In this document: in pieces, positions 1-6,704 of the stretch
Position numbering within the stretch: position 1 is the first letter of the stretch
How the letters are laid out: each line of letters opens with the position of its first letter
Assembly (NCBI GenBank): GCA_046728935.1
Contig: JBKPFS010000165.1
Location: 1-12,954, forward strand
Direction of reading: 5' to 3'
DNA: 12,954 bases
Source of the DNA: DATAFO01 sp046728935
GTDB taxonomy: Bacteria > Actinomycetota > Thermoleophilia > Solirubrobacterales > 70-9
Notes under the pieces: generated by a model
Told to the model about the DNA's origin: nothing
The model's input: only the letters and a program-made list of their open reading frames with translations
Database searches by the model: none
Made by a program: the position numbers and the translations under genes

Positions 1-185
1 CCGACGCCGGCCAGCTCGTCCACCAGGCCGCCCAGCTCCGGCGCGGCGAGCGCGAGCTCTCGATCGCGGTGCTGACCGATGGGCAGCCCACCCACGAGTA
101 CGGCGTGGCGACCGTCGAGGGGATCGCGCGGCGGCTTCTCAGTGCGGCGGGCCGTTCCGCCGCGAATCGAGCAGATGGGCGATGA
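1..185 (+). CDS. C-terminal end of a serine hydrolase (class A beta-lactamase-like), partial
   Basis: Reading from base 3, an open frame of 60 codons ends at TGA 183-185; the start lies outside the window. The visible part contains AGQLVHQAAQLRRG followed by LSIAVLTDGQPTHEYGVAT and then IARRLLS. This matches the usual last beta-strand and helix of serine hydrolases related to class A beta-lactamases, where an 'AVLTDGQPS...YG..TI.GVA..LL' pattern is common. The catalytic Ser-x-x-Lys and the other active-site motifs are upstream and not visible, so activity cannot be judged. Such proteins are usually exported and act on beta-lactams or cell-wall peptides, but that is family knowledge. The last 47 bases overlap the end of the convergent glycosyltransferase gene. 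Identification rests on about 40 residues. Confidence 0.6.
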   Translation, partial: DAGQLVHQAAQLRRGERELSIAVLTDGQPTHEYGVATVEGIARRLLSAAGRSAANRADGR

Positions 186-1062
186 CCCCCGCAGGCACCG
201 CGGCGCTGGCGGTGAGGTGGTGGAGCGCGTGCAGGCCGACCCCGGCGGCGGCGTCGAGCGCCCCGCGCCTGCGGAGCAGCAGGGCGTAGAAGGAGCGGTT
301 GAGCAGCACCAGCGCCGCCAGGGCGCCCAACGCCAGGCGCGGCCGGCGCCCGGCGAGCGCCCCGACGCCCAGGAGGCTGGCGGCAGCGCTCAGGCGATGA
401 CGCCAGCCGAGGTTGAGCGCGTCGCTGGGGCCGCCCGCCTCGAGTAGGAGCGCCACCCACGGCGTCCCCCGGCGGGCGAAGTCGGTGTGCACCATCTCGG
501 TCAGGCTCCAGTCCTTCAGGTGCTTCCCCTGGACCGCGGGCTCGAGCTCGATCCGAGCCCCCGAGGCGGCGAGGCGCATGCCGAACTCGATGTCCTCCAC
601 GGAGGGGTGGGGGTAGCGCTCTGCGTCGAATCCGCCGACCGCCTCGAAGTCGCGCCTGCGAACCGCGCCGAGCCCGGCCCAGAAGGTGCTCGCGCGACCC
701 GCGGCGGAGGTGTGGACGTGGTGATGCAGGAGGTTGCGGAAGGTCGAGACCGTCCCGGTCGCGGCGGGCGCGTCGTCGTAGGCGCCGAACACCGCGCTCA
801 GCCCGGGGTCCGCGTCGAAGGCGGCTCGCAGGCGGGCGAACGCGTCCACGTGGGGGACCACGTCCGCGTCCACGAACACCAGCACGTCCCCGTTCGCGCG
901 GGCGGCACCCGCGTTGCGGGCCGCGGCGGGCCCCCGACTGGAGGCCTCCGTGACCACGATCAGCTCCTCGGGCGGCTCGGCGGCCGCACGGATCGCCTCG
1001 GTGCAGCGCTCGAGGGAGGGCGGGAGGTCCGTCGCCGGGACGATCGCGCTCAGGCGCGGCAT
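139..1062 (-). CDS. Family 2 glycosyltransferase with C-terminal membrane segments
   Basis: A 307-residue protein predicted to transfer a sugar from a nucleotide-sugar donor during surface glycan assembly. The GT-A fold pattern is clear: SAIVPATD at residues 5-12, RGPAAARNAGA at 43-53, the metal-binding DAD at 65-67, and the catalytic-type ED in SVEDIEFG near 156-157. Two hydrophobic stretches at about 225-262 and 270-298 suggest membrane attachment at the cytoplasmic face. The ATG at 1062 is chosen because the GT2 fold begins immediately after it. The longer frame to 1161 runs into the ATPase gene and has an Arg-rich, non-conserved lead. The start lies 8 bases after the ATPase stop, so the gene is co-transcribed with the exporter. 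Donor and acceptor cannot be told from sequence. Confidence 0.88.
   Translation of the reverse strand: MPRLSAIVPATDLPPSLERCTEAIRAAAEPPEELIVVTEASSRGPAAARNAGAARANGDVLVFVDADVVPHVDAFARLRAAFDADPGLSAVFGAYDDAPAATGTVSTFRNLLHHHVHTSAAGRASTFWAGLGAVRRRDFEAVGGFDAERYPHPSVEDIEFGMRLAASGARIELEPAVQGKHLKDWSLTEMVHTDFARRGTPWVALLLEAGGPSDALNLGWRHRLSAAASLLGVGALAGRRPRLALGALAALVLLNRSFYALLLRRRGALDAAAGVGLHALHHLTASAAVPAGVIAHLLDSRRNGPPH
144..163. terminator. Candidate bidirectional hairpin in the convergent overlap
   Basis: GCGGCGG at 144-150 and CCGCCGC at 157-163 are perfect inverted arms around a 6-base loop. The hairpin lies in the stretch where the serine hydrolase and the glycosyltransferase genes overlap tail to tail. 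No T-run follows on either strand, so intrinsic termination is only a possibility; in such GC-rich DNA a 7-bp stem can arise by chance. Confidence 0.3.
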
Positions 1063-1070
1063 CGAGTGTC

Positions 1071-1805
1071 CTAGAGCCGGTCGCCGTTTCCGTCGGCGAG
1101 GTAGGCGCCGAGGACCCGCGCGAAGTCGCCGTCCGCGCGGACCGCCCCGTTCTCGATCCACAGCGCCCGCGCGCAGAGCCGCGCCAGGATGTCGTGGTCG
1201 TGGCCCGCGGCGATCACGATCCCGCCGGCGGCGAGCAGGTCCCGGGCGCGCCGCTCGAGCACGTCGCGAAAGCTGTGGTCGATGGCCTCGTGGACCTCGT
1301 CCAGGGCCAGGATCTCGGGCGCGGCGCTGTCGACGGCCGCGAAACCGAGCCGCGCGCGCATTCCCTGCGAGTAGCTCGAGGCGGCTCGCTCGAATGCCTC
1401 CCCCAGCCGGCTGTCGGCCTTGATCCGCTCGAGCGCCTCGCGCGCCTCGGCGCGCGAGAGGCCGGCGAGCACCGCCAGTAGCGCGGCGTTCTCCCTCCCC
1501 GTCAGCGCCTCCATCAGGCCGGCGTCGATCGAGAGCAGCGAGCCGATGCGGCCGCGCACCTCGACCCGGCCGGTGTCGGCCGGCATCACGCCGGCGATCG
1601 CGCGCAACAGCGTCGTCTTCCCCGCTCCGGTCGGGCCGACCAGCGCCACGCCCTCGCCGGGGCCGATCGTGACGCTCACATCCCGGAGCCCCCAGGTCTC
1701 CTCGCCGTGCCGGCGGATTCGCGCCAGGATCGGGCTCACGGGCCGGTGCTGGCGGTCGAACCCGAATCGCACCCCGAGGCCCTCGGCTTGAACGGCTACG
1801 CCCAT
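1071..1805 (-). CDS. ABC transporter ATP-binding protein of polysaccharide export type (Wzt/TagH-like)
   Basis: A 244-residue ATPase expected to power export of a lipid-linked polysaccharide with the neighbouring permease. It has Walker A GPTGAGKT at 57-64, the family-specific stretch EALTGREN at 99-106, the signature YSQGM at 145-149 in place of LSGGQ (usual in this subfamily), Walker B EILALDE at 164-170, and the switch His202 in AAGHDHDIL. The protein ends soon after the nucleotide-binding domain, so it lacks the C-terminal carbohydrate-binding domain of Wzt proteins such as E. coli O9a. The stretch after Walker B reads VHEAIDHSF, where relatives usually have something like VLAVGDAAF. The ATG shares one base with the permease stop (TGATG), indicating translational coupling. 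Confidence 0.88.
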   Translation of the reverse strand: MGVAVQAEGLGVRFGFDRQHRPVSPILARIRRHGEETWGLRDVSVTIGPGEGVALVGPTGAGKTTLLRAIAGVMPADTGRVEVRGRIGSLLSIDAGLMEALTGRENAALLAVLAGLSRAEAREALERIKADSRLGEAFERAASSYSQGMRARLGFAAVDSAAPEILALDEVHEAIDHSFRDVLERRARDLLAAGGIVIAAGHDHDILARLCARALWIENGAVRADGDFARVLGAYLADGNGDRL

Positions 1806-2770
1806 CAGATCAGCTTCGCCAGGTGCCGCTGCTCGCGGCGGTAGAGGGGCAGCACGGCGGCGATCAACGCTGCAGCGAAGCCGAGCGGATAGAGCAGTTC
1901 CCACGCGGCCGGTGCCTGCCCGTACAGCAGGGCGTCGCGGTAGGCCTCGAAGAGCCCGGTCGCAGGGTTGATCTTGACCAGGTCCTGGGCCCTGCCGTGG
2001 ATCTCCGACAGGGCCACCAGGCCGGGCGCGAGGAAGTAGATCGTGCGCACGAAGCTCACCGCCAACGGCCGGAGGTCGCGAAACCAGAGCCCGAAGATGA
2101 AGGCCGGGTAGGAGCAGGCGATGGCGAAGAGCACGGTGACGGCGAACGCGGGTACGAGCCAGAGGACGGCGGGGGTGGGCGCGATCCCGTAGACGGCCAT
2201 CATCAGGGCCAGGAGGACGAGGCTGGCGCCGAAGGCGGCCGTCTCGGTGAACGCCACCGAAACCGGCACCAGCGCGCGGGGGAAGCTCATGTTGAGGACG
2301 ATCGAGCGCCTGGTCACCGGTGCCCCGAGCGAGTTCACCACGGTCGTCATCAGGAGCTGGAACGGGACCACCGCGCAGGCGACGCTGAGTCCCGGCGCCC
2401 GGCCGCCGCGATCGAGCACGACCGCGATCAGCACGAGGTAGACGCCGGTGAGCGCGAACGGGTCGAGGAGCCACTTGGCGAATCGCAGGCCACCCCGCCC
2501 GTACCGGTCGCGGAGGTCGGCGGCGGTGAGCGCGAGCAGGACCTCGAGGGCCCGGGACGACCTCGCGGCCAGGCGCCGGAGCCGCCCGGCGCGGTCGGCT
2601 ACAGGGACCTGCGCTGAGTCTCGAGTGGCGAACGCTTCTCGCTCGATCCCGGCTGATGATATGCACGCCGCAGGGGCAAATCTGCGCGCGTGCTGGGCAA
2701 CGCTCCGCGTGCCGTCGACCCCGCGCTGAGGCCGATCGCCCGCTACCTCGACGCGGACAAGATGGGCCAT
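1805..2770 (-). CDS. ABC-2 type permease of a polysaccharide exporter (Wzm-like); start uncertain
   Basis: A membrane protein with about six hydrophobic segments, of the ABC-2/Wzm family, that would form the channel for the adjacent ATPase. Family features include LTAADLRDRYGRGGLRF before the first membrane segment, SFPRALVP in the middle, and FRDLRPLAVSFVRTIYFLAPG followed by KINPATGLFEAYRDALL near the C-terminus. The conserved part begins near residue 57 of the 321-residue frame and is about 265 residues long, which suits the family. The only ATG ahead of it is at 2770. Between there and the conserved part the frame has no ATG, GTG or TTG, and its codon use is poor. That lead also overlaps a plus-strand fragment with much better codon bias. 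The true start is probably near 2600 and is either non-standard or was lost by rearrangement. No good Shine-Dalgarno sequence precedes 2770. Confidence 0.78.
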   Translation of the reverse strand: MAHLVRVEVAGDRPQRGVDGTRSVAQHARRFAPAACISSAGIEREAFATRDSAQVPVADRAGRLRRLAARSSRALEVLLALTAADLRDRYGRGGLRFAKWLLDPFALTGVYLVLIAVVLDRGGRAPGLSVACAVVPFQLLMTTVVNSLGAPVTRRSIVLNMSFPRALVPVSVAFTETAAFGASLVLLALMMAVYGIAPTPAVLWLVPAFAVTVLFAIACSYPAFIFGLWFRDLRPLAVSFVRTIYFLAPGLVALSEIHGRAQDLVKINPATGLFEAYRDALLYGQAPAAWELLYPLGFAAALIAAVLPLYRREQRHLAKLI

Positions 2771-2845
2771 CTCTGGATTCGCAACACGATGCGGCTGGCC
2801 GAGCGCTACAACGGGCTGCTCTCCGGCCGCTACCAGCGCCGGCGC
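2690..2845 (+). pseudogene. Plus-strand gene fragment of unknown family
   Basis: From GTG 2690, 48 of 52 codons end in G or C and none ends in A, the bias of real genes here. The translation looks protein-like: PALRPIARYLDADKMGHLW, then RLAERYNGLLSGRY. After about 2845 the bias collapses although no stop appears until 3286, because the frame runs into a minus-strand fragment. A stop (TGA 2657-2659) precedes it. I do not recognise the family. It is likely the surviving 5' part of a truncated gene, but a remnant of an internal segment is equally possible. Confidence 0.4.
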
Positions 2846-3047
2846 GGAGCACGAAACCGTCCTCCATCCGCGGCCAGTCCGCCCGGAGTCCCCCGTTCTC
2901 CGCGGCGAGCTCGGCGCAGTGCTCGCGCCAGAGCTGCTTATAGCGATCGTCCACGGGCGCGATCCCGGCGCGCTCCGCGATCACCTCCTCGCCCTGCTCC
3001 AGCCGCTCGTCGAGATGCGGCAGCGACCCGGACTCATCGCGGTCGTT
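2838..3047 (-). pseudogene. Minus-strand gene fragment of unknown family
   Basis: In this frame 64 of 70 codons end in G or C. The translation, with DERLEQGEEVIAERAGIAP, then DDRYKQLWREHCAELAAENG and DWPRMEDGFVL, reads like a genuine soluble protein. Downstream of about 2838 the bias is lost at once, at the 10-bp palindrome GCGCCGGCGC (2836-2845). Upstream it follows, in a different frame, the dehydrogenase-like fragment. I do not recognise the family. It could be the rest of the same gene after a frameshift or an unrelated fragment. Confidence 0.4.
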
Positions 3048-3271
3048 TCGCTGAGCGCGGAGCGCTTGGGGTCGGCGACCCGCGCGGGGGGCCCGCTGAG
3101 GAGTTCGAACTCCCGGCCGCACGCCTCGCTGATCGCGGCGAGCACCGCCCTCGTCGCCTCGAAGACCTCGGGGCCGGTCCCCTCTCCGTCGAGGATCCCG
3201 ATCACCGCGGCGCGGCCGTCGGCGAGCCCGGAGGGGTGGCGGCCCTCCATCGAGGCGGTCCAGCTGCTCAT
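3048..3271 (-). pseudogene. N-terminal fragment of an isocitrate/isopropylmalate dehydrogenase-like protein
   Basis: From ATG 3271 the frame contains AAVIGILDGEGTGPEVFEAT and VLAAISEACGREFELLSGPP, which resembles the nucleotide-binding N-terminus of isocitrate/isopropylmalate dehydrogenase family enzymes ('GI..GdGiGPEV...A..VL'). Good codon bias ends around residue 75. The frame itself continues only to a stop at 2981-2983, giving 96 residues against 330 or more in the family. The substrate-binding Arg residues and the metal-binding Asp residues are absent, so this is a non-functional remnant. It is divergent from the FAD oxidoreductase with only 54 bases between the two starts. The family call rests on about 45 residues. 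Confidence 0.45.
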
Positions 3272-3281
3272 CGGCCCCGAC

Positions 3282-3287
3282 GATAAT
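3282..3287 (+). promoter_or_regulatory. Candidate -10 box for the FAD oxidoreductase operon
   Basis: GATAAT is the only AT-rich hexamer in this GC-rich gap and lies 38 bases upstream of the GTG start at 3326, giving a plausible leader of about 30 bases. No convincing -35 box is seen 16-18 bases upstream, so the assignment is tentative. Confidence 0.4.
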
Positions 3288-3313
3288 CTCTCCGCCTTGC
3301 GAGGGCCCCGCTC

Positions 3314-3320
3314 GGAGGAG
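3314..3320 (+). promoter_or_regulatory. Ribosome binding site fixing the GTG start at 3326
   Basis: GGAGGAG lies 5 bases before GTG 3326 and is an excellent Shine-Dalgarno match. The dinucleotide-binding motif begins within five codons of this GTG, so start and site agree. Confidence 0.75.
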
Positions 3321-3325
3321 CCAGA

Positions 3326-4756
3326 GTGATCGCGGTTCTGGGTGCCGGTCCGGCCGGGCTGACGGCGGCGCACGTGCTCGCCAGCCGCGGCGCGCATGGC
3401 ACGGTGTTCGAGGCCGACGGCACGGTTGGTGGAATCGCGAAGACCGTCGAGTTCGACGGCTATCGCTTCGACCTCGGAGGACACCGCTTCTACACCAAGA
3501 TCGCCCCCGTGCAGAGCCTCTGGGAGGAGACGCTGGGCGACGACTTCCTCACCCGCTCCCGGATGTCGCGGATCTACTACCGCAACCGGCTCTTCAACTA
3601 TCCGCTGCGAGCGCAGGATGTCTTCCGCGGCCTCGGGGTGGCGGAGTCGGTGCGCTGCGCGCTTTCGTATGTGTACTGGCGGCGGCGTCTGCGCGATCAC
3701 CGTCCGGCCAGCTTCGAGGAGTGGGTCACGGCTCGCTTCGGCCGCCGCCTCTACGACGCCTTCTTCCGCTCCTACACCGAGAAGGTATGGGGGATCCCCG
3801 GGTCCGAGATCGGGGCGGAGTGGGCTGCGCAGCGGATCCAGAACTTCAACCTCTGGGCCGCGCTGCTCGGCGTCCTCGGGCTGCGCAGCGGCCACGCGCC
3901 CACGCTGATCGAGGAGTTCCGCTACCCGCGCCTCGGCCCGGGCCAGATGTGGGAGGAGATGGCGCGGCAGGTCGGGGCCCAGGGGATACCCGTCCAGCTC
4001 AACCGGCGCTGCGTCGCGATCCGTCACGCCTCGGGCCGCGCGGAGTCGATCGTGCTCTCCCGGGACGGAGACGAGGTCGAGGTCCCGACCGACGGAGTCC
4101 TCTCGAGCATCGCTCTGAGCGACCTCGTACTCAGCCTCGACCCGCCCGCGCCGGAGGACGTCCGCGCCGCGGCTCGCAGCCTCCGCTACCGAGCGCTGTG
4201 CCTGGTGGCCGTGATGACCGACGAGGCCGAGCCATTCCCCGACAACTGGATCTACATCCACCAGCAGGGTGTCCAAGCGGGCCGCGTGCAGAACTTCGGC
4301 GCTTGGAGCCCGGACCTGGTCCGCGCCGGGTCGACCTGTCTCGGGGTGGAGTACTTCTGCTTTGAGGGGGACGAGATCTGGCACATGGACTCCGACCGCG
4401 CGGTCGAGCTGGCGATCGGGGAGCTGTCCCAGCTCGGGCTCGTCGATCCCTCCCGGGTCACGAACGGCGTCAAGATCCGCGTCCCGCGGGCCTATCCGAT
4501 GTATCGGGGGTCGTATCGAGAGGCCGTGGCCGTGATTCGTGGCTATCTCGATCACTTCGAGAACCTGAAGACCTTCGGCCGCAACGGCCTGCATCGCTAC
4601 AACAACCAGGATCACTCGATGTGGACCGCCGCGCTGGCGACGCGCAACCTGCTCGACGGCTCCAGCTTCGACGTCTGGTCCGTGAACACGAGCGACGATT
4701 ACCTCGAGGCAAGCGGTCTCAGCGGGGGCCTGGCCGAGCTCCCCTCGCTCGACTAA
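3326..4756 (+). CDS. FAD-dependent oxidoreductase (amine oxidase / UDP-galactopyranose mutase-like)
   Basis: A 476-residue soluble flavoprotein. The N-terminus has the Rossmann FAD motif GAGPAG at 6-11, an acidic residue ending beta-2 (FEAD, near 29-31), and the conserved GGIAKTVEFDGYRFDLGGHRFYTK at about 35-58. The last is typical of the amine-oxidase superfamily, which includes UDP-galactopyranose mutase, protoporphyrinogen oxidase-like and phytoene desaturase-like enzymes. The C-terminal stretch GLHRYNNQDHSMWTAALATR, split across the FAD-binding end, matches NAD(P)/FAD oxidoreductases often found in polysaccharide clusters. The likely role is oxidation or rearrangement of a nucleotide- or lipid-linked sugar, inferred from context. 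It starts at GTG with a strong ribosome binding site and is followed after 11 bases by a membrane glycosyltransferase. The exact substrate cannot be assigned. Confidence 0.82.
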   Translation: MIAVLGAGPAGLTAAHVLASRGAHGTVFEADGTVGGIAKTVEFDGYRFDLGGHRFYTKIAPVQSLWEETLGDDFLTRSRMSRIYYRNRLFNYPLRAQDVFRGLGVAESVRCALSYVYWRRRLRDHRPASFEEWVTARFGRRLYDAFFRSYTEKVWGIPGSEIGAEWAAQRIQNFNLWAALLGVLGLRSGHAPTLIEEFRYPRLGPGQMWEEMARQVGAQGIPVQLNRRCVAIRHASGRAESIVLSRDGDEVEVPTDGVLSSIALSDLVLSLDPPAPEDVRAAARSLRYRALCLVAVMTDEAEPFPDNWIYIHQQGVQAGRVQNFGAWSPDLVRAGSTCLGVEYFCFEGDEIWHMDSDRAVELAIGELSQLGLVDPSRVTNGVKIRVPRAYPMYRGSYREAVAVIRGYLDHFENLKTFGRNGLHRYNNQDHSMWTAALATRNLLDGSSFDVWSVNTSDDYLEASGLSGGLAELPSLD

Positions 4757-4767
4757 TCGACCAGCCC

Positions 4768-6231
4768 ATGCGCCCGCCCGCCCGCGCATCGATCGCGAAG
4801 GGCGGGGCGGTGGCGGTTGCCGTGGTCGGCCTGGCGCTGCTCGTGGTGCCGTACTTCGCGCCGTCCAGCGACGCCTACAACGCGCTCGCCTGGGGAGACA
4901 CCCTCGCGGATGGCGAGACGCCGGACTTCGACGCGGGTCCGGTCAAGCACCCGCTTCAGATCGCCGTCGCGGCGGCGCTCTCGCCGCTTGGGGCTGACGG
5001 GGCGCTCGACCTCTACCGCCTCCTCTCGGTGCTCACCTTCGTAGGTCTTCTGTACGCCACCTACCGCGTCGGGCGGGCGCTGTTCTCGCCCGCGATCGGG
5101 CTCGCGGCGGCCGGGCTCGTCCTCACGCGACCCGACGTGATCCTGTTCGCCACGAGTTGCGACCGCGAGGTCCCCCTCACCGCGCTCGTCCTGCTGGCGC
5201 TCGCGCTGGCGATCGAGGACACCGAGCGCCACTGGCCGGCGGCGATGGCATTGCTCGCCGCCGCCGGCCTCCTTCGCCCGGAGGCCTGGGCGCTGTCGCT
5301 CCTCTACGCGGCCTGGCTCCTGATCGGTCCGCCAAAACGGGCAGGCCTCGAGGCCCGCCGCGGCGCGGTCGTCGCGATGGCGCTCATCGCGCCCGTGGCG
5401 TGGGCGCTCTTCGACCTCGCGCTAACGGGCGATCCGCTCGACACCTATCGCTCACTGACCACTGGCGGCGACGCGCCGGGGGACACGGGCGGCTTCGGGA
5501 CAGTGGGCGGGGGCGGGGACGGGCGCATACCGATCGACATCTACCTGAGTGTCCTGCGCAGGGGGATCCCCGGCGTGATCGGCTGGCCGCTCGCCGCGCT
5601 CGGGACGGCGGCGGCCGGATACGCCCTCTGGCGGAACCGCCACGGACGCGGTGAGCCGCCGGATCCACTGCTCGCGGTGGTGTTCATGGTCGGAACGCTG
5701 CTCGCGGTGTACGTGGTTCTGGCCGTGGCGGACGCGGTCACCGCGCCCAGATTCCTGCTTACCGCCGCGGTCGGGCTCGTGATCCTGGCGACTGCGCTGC
5801 TGGTGCTGCCGCGCACCAGGGCGCTGGCGATCGTTCTGGTCGCCGCCGGCGTGGCGATCGCGGTCGCCTTGCCGGGCGACCTGGAGGAGGCCGTCGACAC
5901 GCTTGATCTTCAGAGCACGCGAAACGACCGCGATGCCGACCTGGCCGACCTCGCCTCCCGCCCCGACGTCCAAGCCGCGGCCCGAAGCTGCCACGGGCTT
6001 TACTTCGTCAGCGACTTGCGCAGCTTCGCCAACCGGGGGGGCGCGCTGGTCGCACCGAGGTTGGGGCTCGACCCGGGTGAGATCGCGCTCCGGCGCCGGG
6101 TGCGGTTGAAGCGCGGCGAGGCGGCTTTCAGCGCCGGTGTGCGTCCGCCGGCCGGGAAGCGCCTGGCGTCGGACGGGATCTGGACCTTCGTCAGTCGCTG
6201 CGGCGGTTCCGGCGCTCGATCGGAATCTTGA
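4768..6231 (+). CDS. Polytopic membrane glycosyltransferase, GT-C type (RgtA/ArnT-like)
   Basis: A 487-residue integral membrane protein with roughly ten hydrophobic segments and a C-terminal soluble tail of about 100 residues. GT-C features are visible: the first outer loop after segment 1 holds an acidic residue in PSSDAYNALAWG (Asp35), followed by KHPLQ near 60-64, and LTGDPLDTYRS appears mid-protein, like the 'GdPl' loop of related enzymes. Such proteins transfer sugars from a polyprenyl-phosphate donor outside the cytoplasmic membrane. The ATG at 4768 is chosen because the first membrane helix begins at about residue 13. The longer frame from 4621 lies inside the upstream gene and is Arg-rich. 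It follows the FAD oxidoreductase by 11 bases and is probably co-transcribed. Its last 41 bases overlap the end of hspR. Confidence 0.78.
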   Translation: MRPPARASIAKGGAVAVAVVGLALLVVPYFAPSSDAYNALAWGDTLADGETPDFDAGPVKHPLQIAVAAALSPLGADGALDLYRLLSVLTFVGLLYATYRVGRALFSPAIGLAAAGLVLTRPDVILFATSCDREVPLTALVLLALALAIEDTERHWPAAMALLAAAGLLRPEAWALSLLYAAWLLIGPPKRAGLEARRGAVVAMALIAPVAWALFDLALTGDPLDTYRSLTTGGDAPGDTGGFGTVGGGGDGRIPIDIYLSVLRRGIPGVIGWPLAALGTAAAGYALWRNRHGRGEPPDPLLAVVFMVGTLLAVYVVLAVADAVTAPRFLLTAAVGLVILATALLVLPRTRALAIVLVAAGVAIAVALPGDLEEAVDTLDLQSTRNDRDADLADLASRPDVQAAARSCHGLYFVSDLRSFANRGGALVAPRLGLDPGEIALRRRVRLKRGEAAFSAGVRPPAGKRLASDGIWTFVSRCGGSGARSES

Positions 6232-6688
6232 CCCGCCCCTCCGGGAGCATCTCGGGCGGGTCGTACGCGCCGTAGGGCACGATCTCCGGCCGCAGCGAGC
6301 GGCGCACGCGCTCCAGCTCCTCCTCCATCTGCTGCTCGAGCTTCGCGGCCCGCCTTCTGATCCGCGACATCTGCGTCCGCACGCGGTCGAGCTCTGCCTC
6401 GAGCTCGAGCACGGTCTCCACGCCGGCCAGGTTGAGGCCCTCGTTTGCGGTCATGCGCTGGATCCGACGCAGCCGCTCGACGTCCTCGTACGAGTACAGT
6501 CGGGTGTTGCGCGGCGAGCGCTTCGGCGTGATCAGGCCGCGCGCCTCGTACATGCGCAGCGTCTGGGGATGCATGTCGGCGAGCTCGGCGGCGACGGAGA
6601 TCATGAACACGCCGCGATCGCGATCGATCTCGGCGCCCTCAGCGAATGCTTCGCGCCGGTGCCTGGGTCGCTTGTCCTCCGAAGCCAT
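6191..6688 (-). CDS. hspR: HspR, MerR-family heat-shock repressor
   Basis: A 165-residue DNA-binding protein, last gene of the chaperone operon. Residues 28-60 form the MerR helix-turn-helix: FMISVAAELADMHPQTLRMYEARGL is nearly diagnostic of HspR. The wing RLYSYEDVERLRRI follows at 63-76, and a coiled-coil dimerisation helix spans about 88-130. In studied Actinobacteria HspR binds inverted repeats (HAIR) upstream of dnaK, using DnaK as corepressor, giving an autoregulated operon. The ATG at 6688 is preceded by AAGGAGG with 5-base spacing. An upstream ATG at 6718 lies within dnaJ and lacks such a site. The C-terminus ends in a basic tail (ERRNRRSD) and overlaps the convergent membrane glycosyltransferase by 41 bases. 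Confidence 0.93.
   Translation of the reverse strand: MASEDKRPRHRREAFAEGAEIDRDRGVFMISVAAELADMHPQTLRMYEARGLITPKRSPRNTRLYSYEDVERLRRIQRMTANEGLNLAGVETVLELEAELDRVRTQMSRIRRRAAKLEQQMEEELERVRRSLRPEIVPYGAYDPPEMLPEGRVKIPIERRNRRSD
6230..6262 (+). terminator. Candidate hairpin terminator after the GT-C gene
   Basis: GACCCGCCC (6230-6238) and GGGCGGGTC (6254-6262) are perfect 9-bp arms around a 15-base loop that itself has CTC/GAG complementarity. The hairpin begins inside the glycosyltransferase stop codon and lies within the last codons of the convergent hspR. There is no T-run, so if it terminates it does so without the classic tract. Confidence 0.4.
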
Positions 6689-6693
6689 TCGCG

Positions 6694-6700
6694 CCTCCTT
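6694..6700 (-). promoter_or_regulatory. Ribosome binding site fixing the hspR start
   Basis: AAGGAGG on the minus strand lies 5 bases before ATG 6688. It decides between that start and the ATG at 6718, and lies in the 16-base gap after the dnaJ stop. Confidence 0.75.
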
Positions 6701-6704
6701 CCCG

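Noticed and set aside
487..1074. Long plus-strand open frames opposite the glycosyltransferase and ATPase genes
   Set aside because: They are Arg/Gly/Glu-rich mirror frames of well-supported minus-strand genes, as expected in high-GC DNA, with no recognisable motifs.
1071..3122. A 683-residue minus frame that appears to fuse the ATPase to upstream coding
   Set aside because: Only residues 440 onward are the ATPase. The middle is out of frame with the permease and the beginning belongs to a separate fragment, so no fusion protein is supported.
2981..4789. A 602-codon minus-strand open frame opposite the FAD oxidoreductase
   Set aside because: Only its last part, from 3271 downward, looks protein-like. 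The rest is the antisense of a clearly conserved flavoprotein gene and is not coding.
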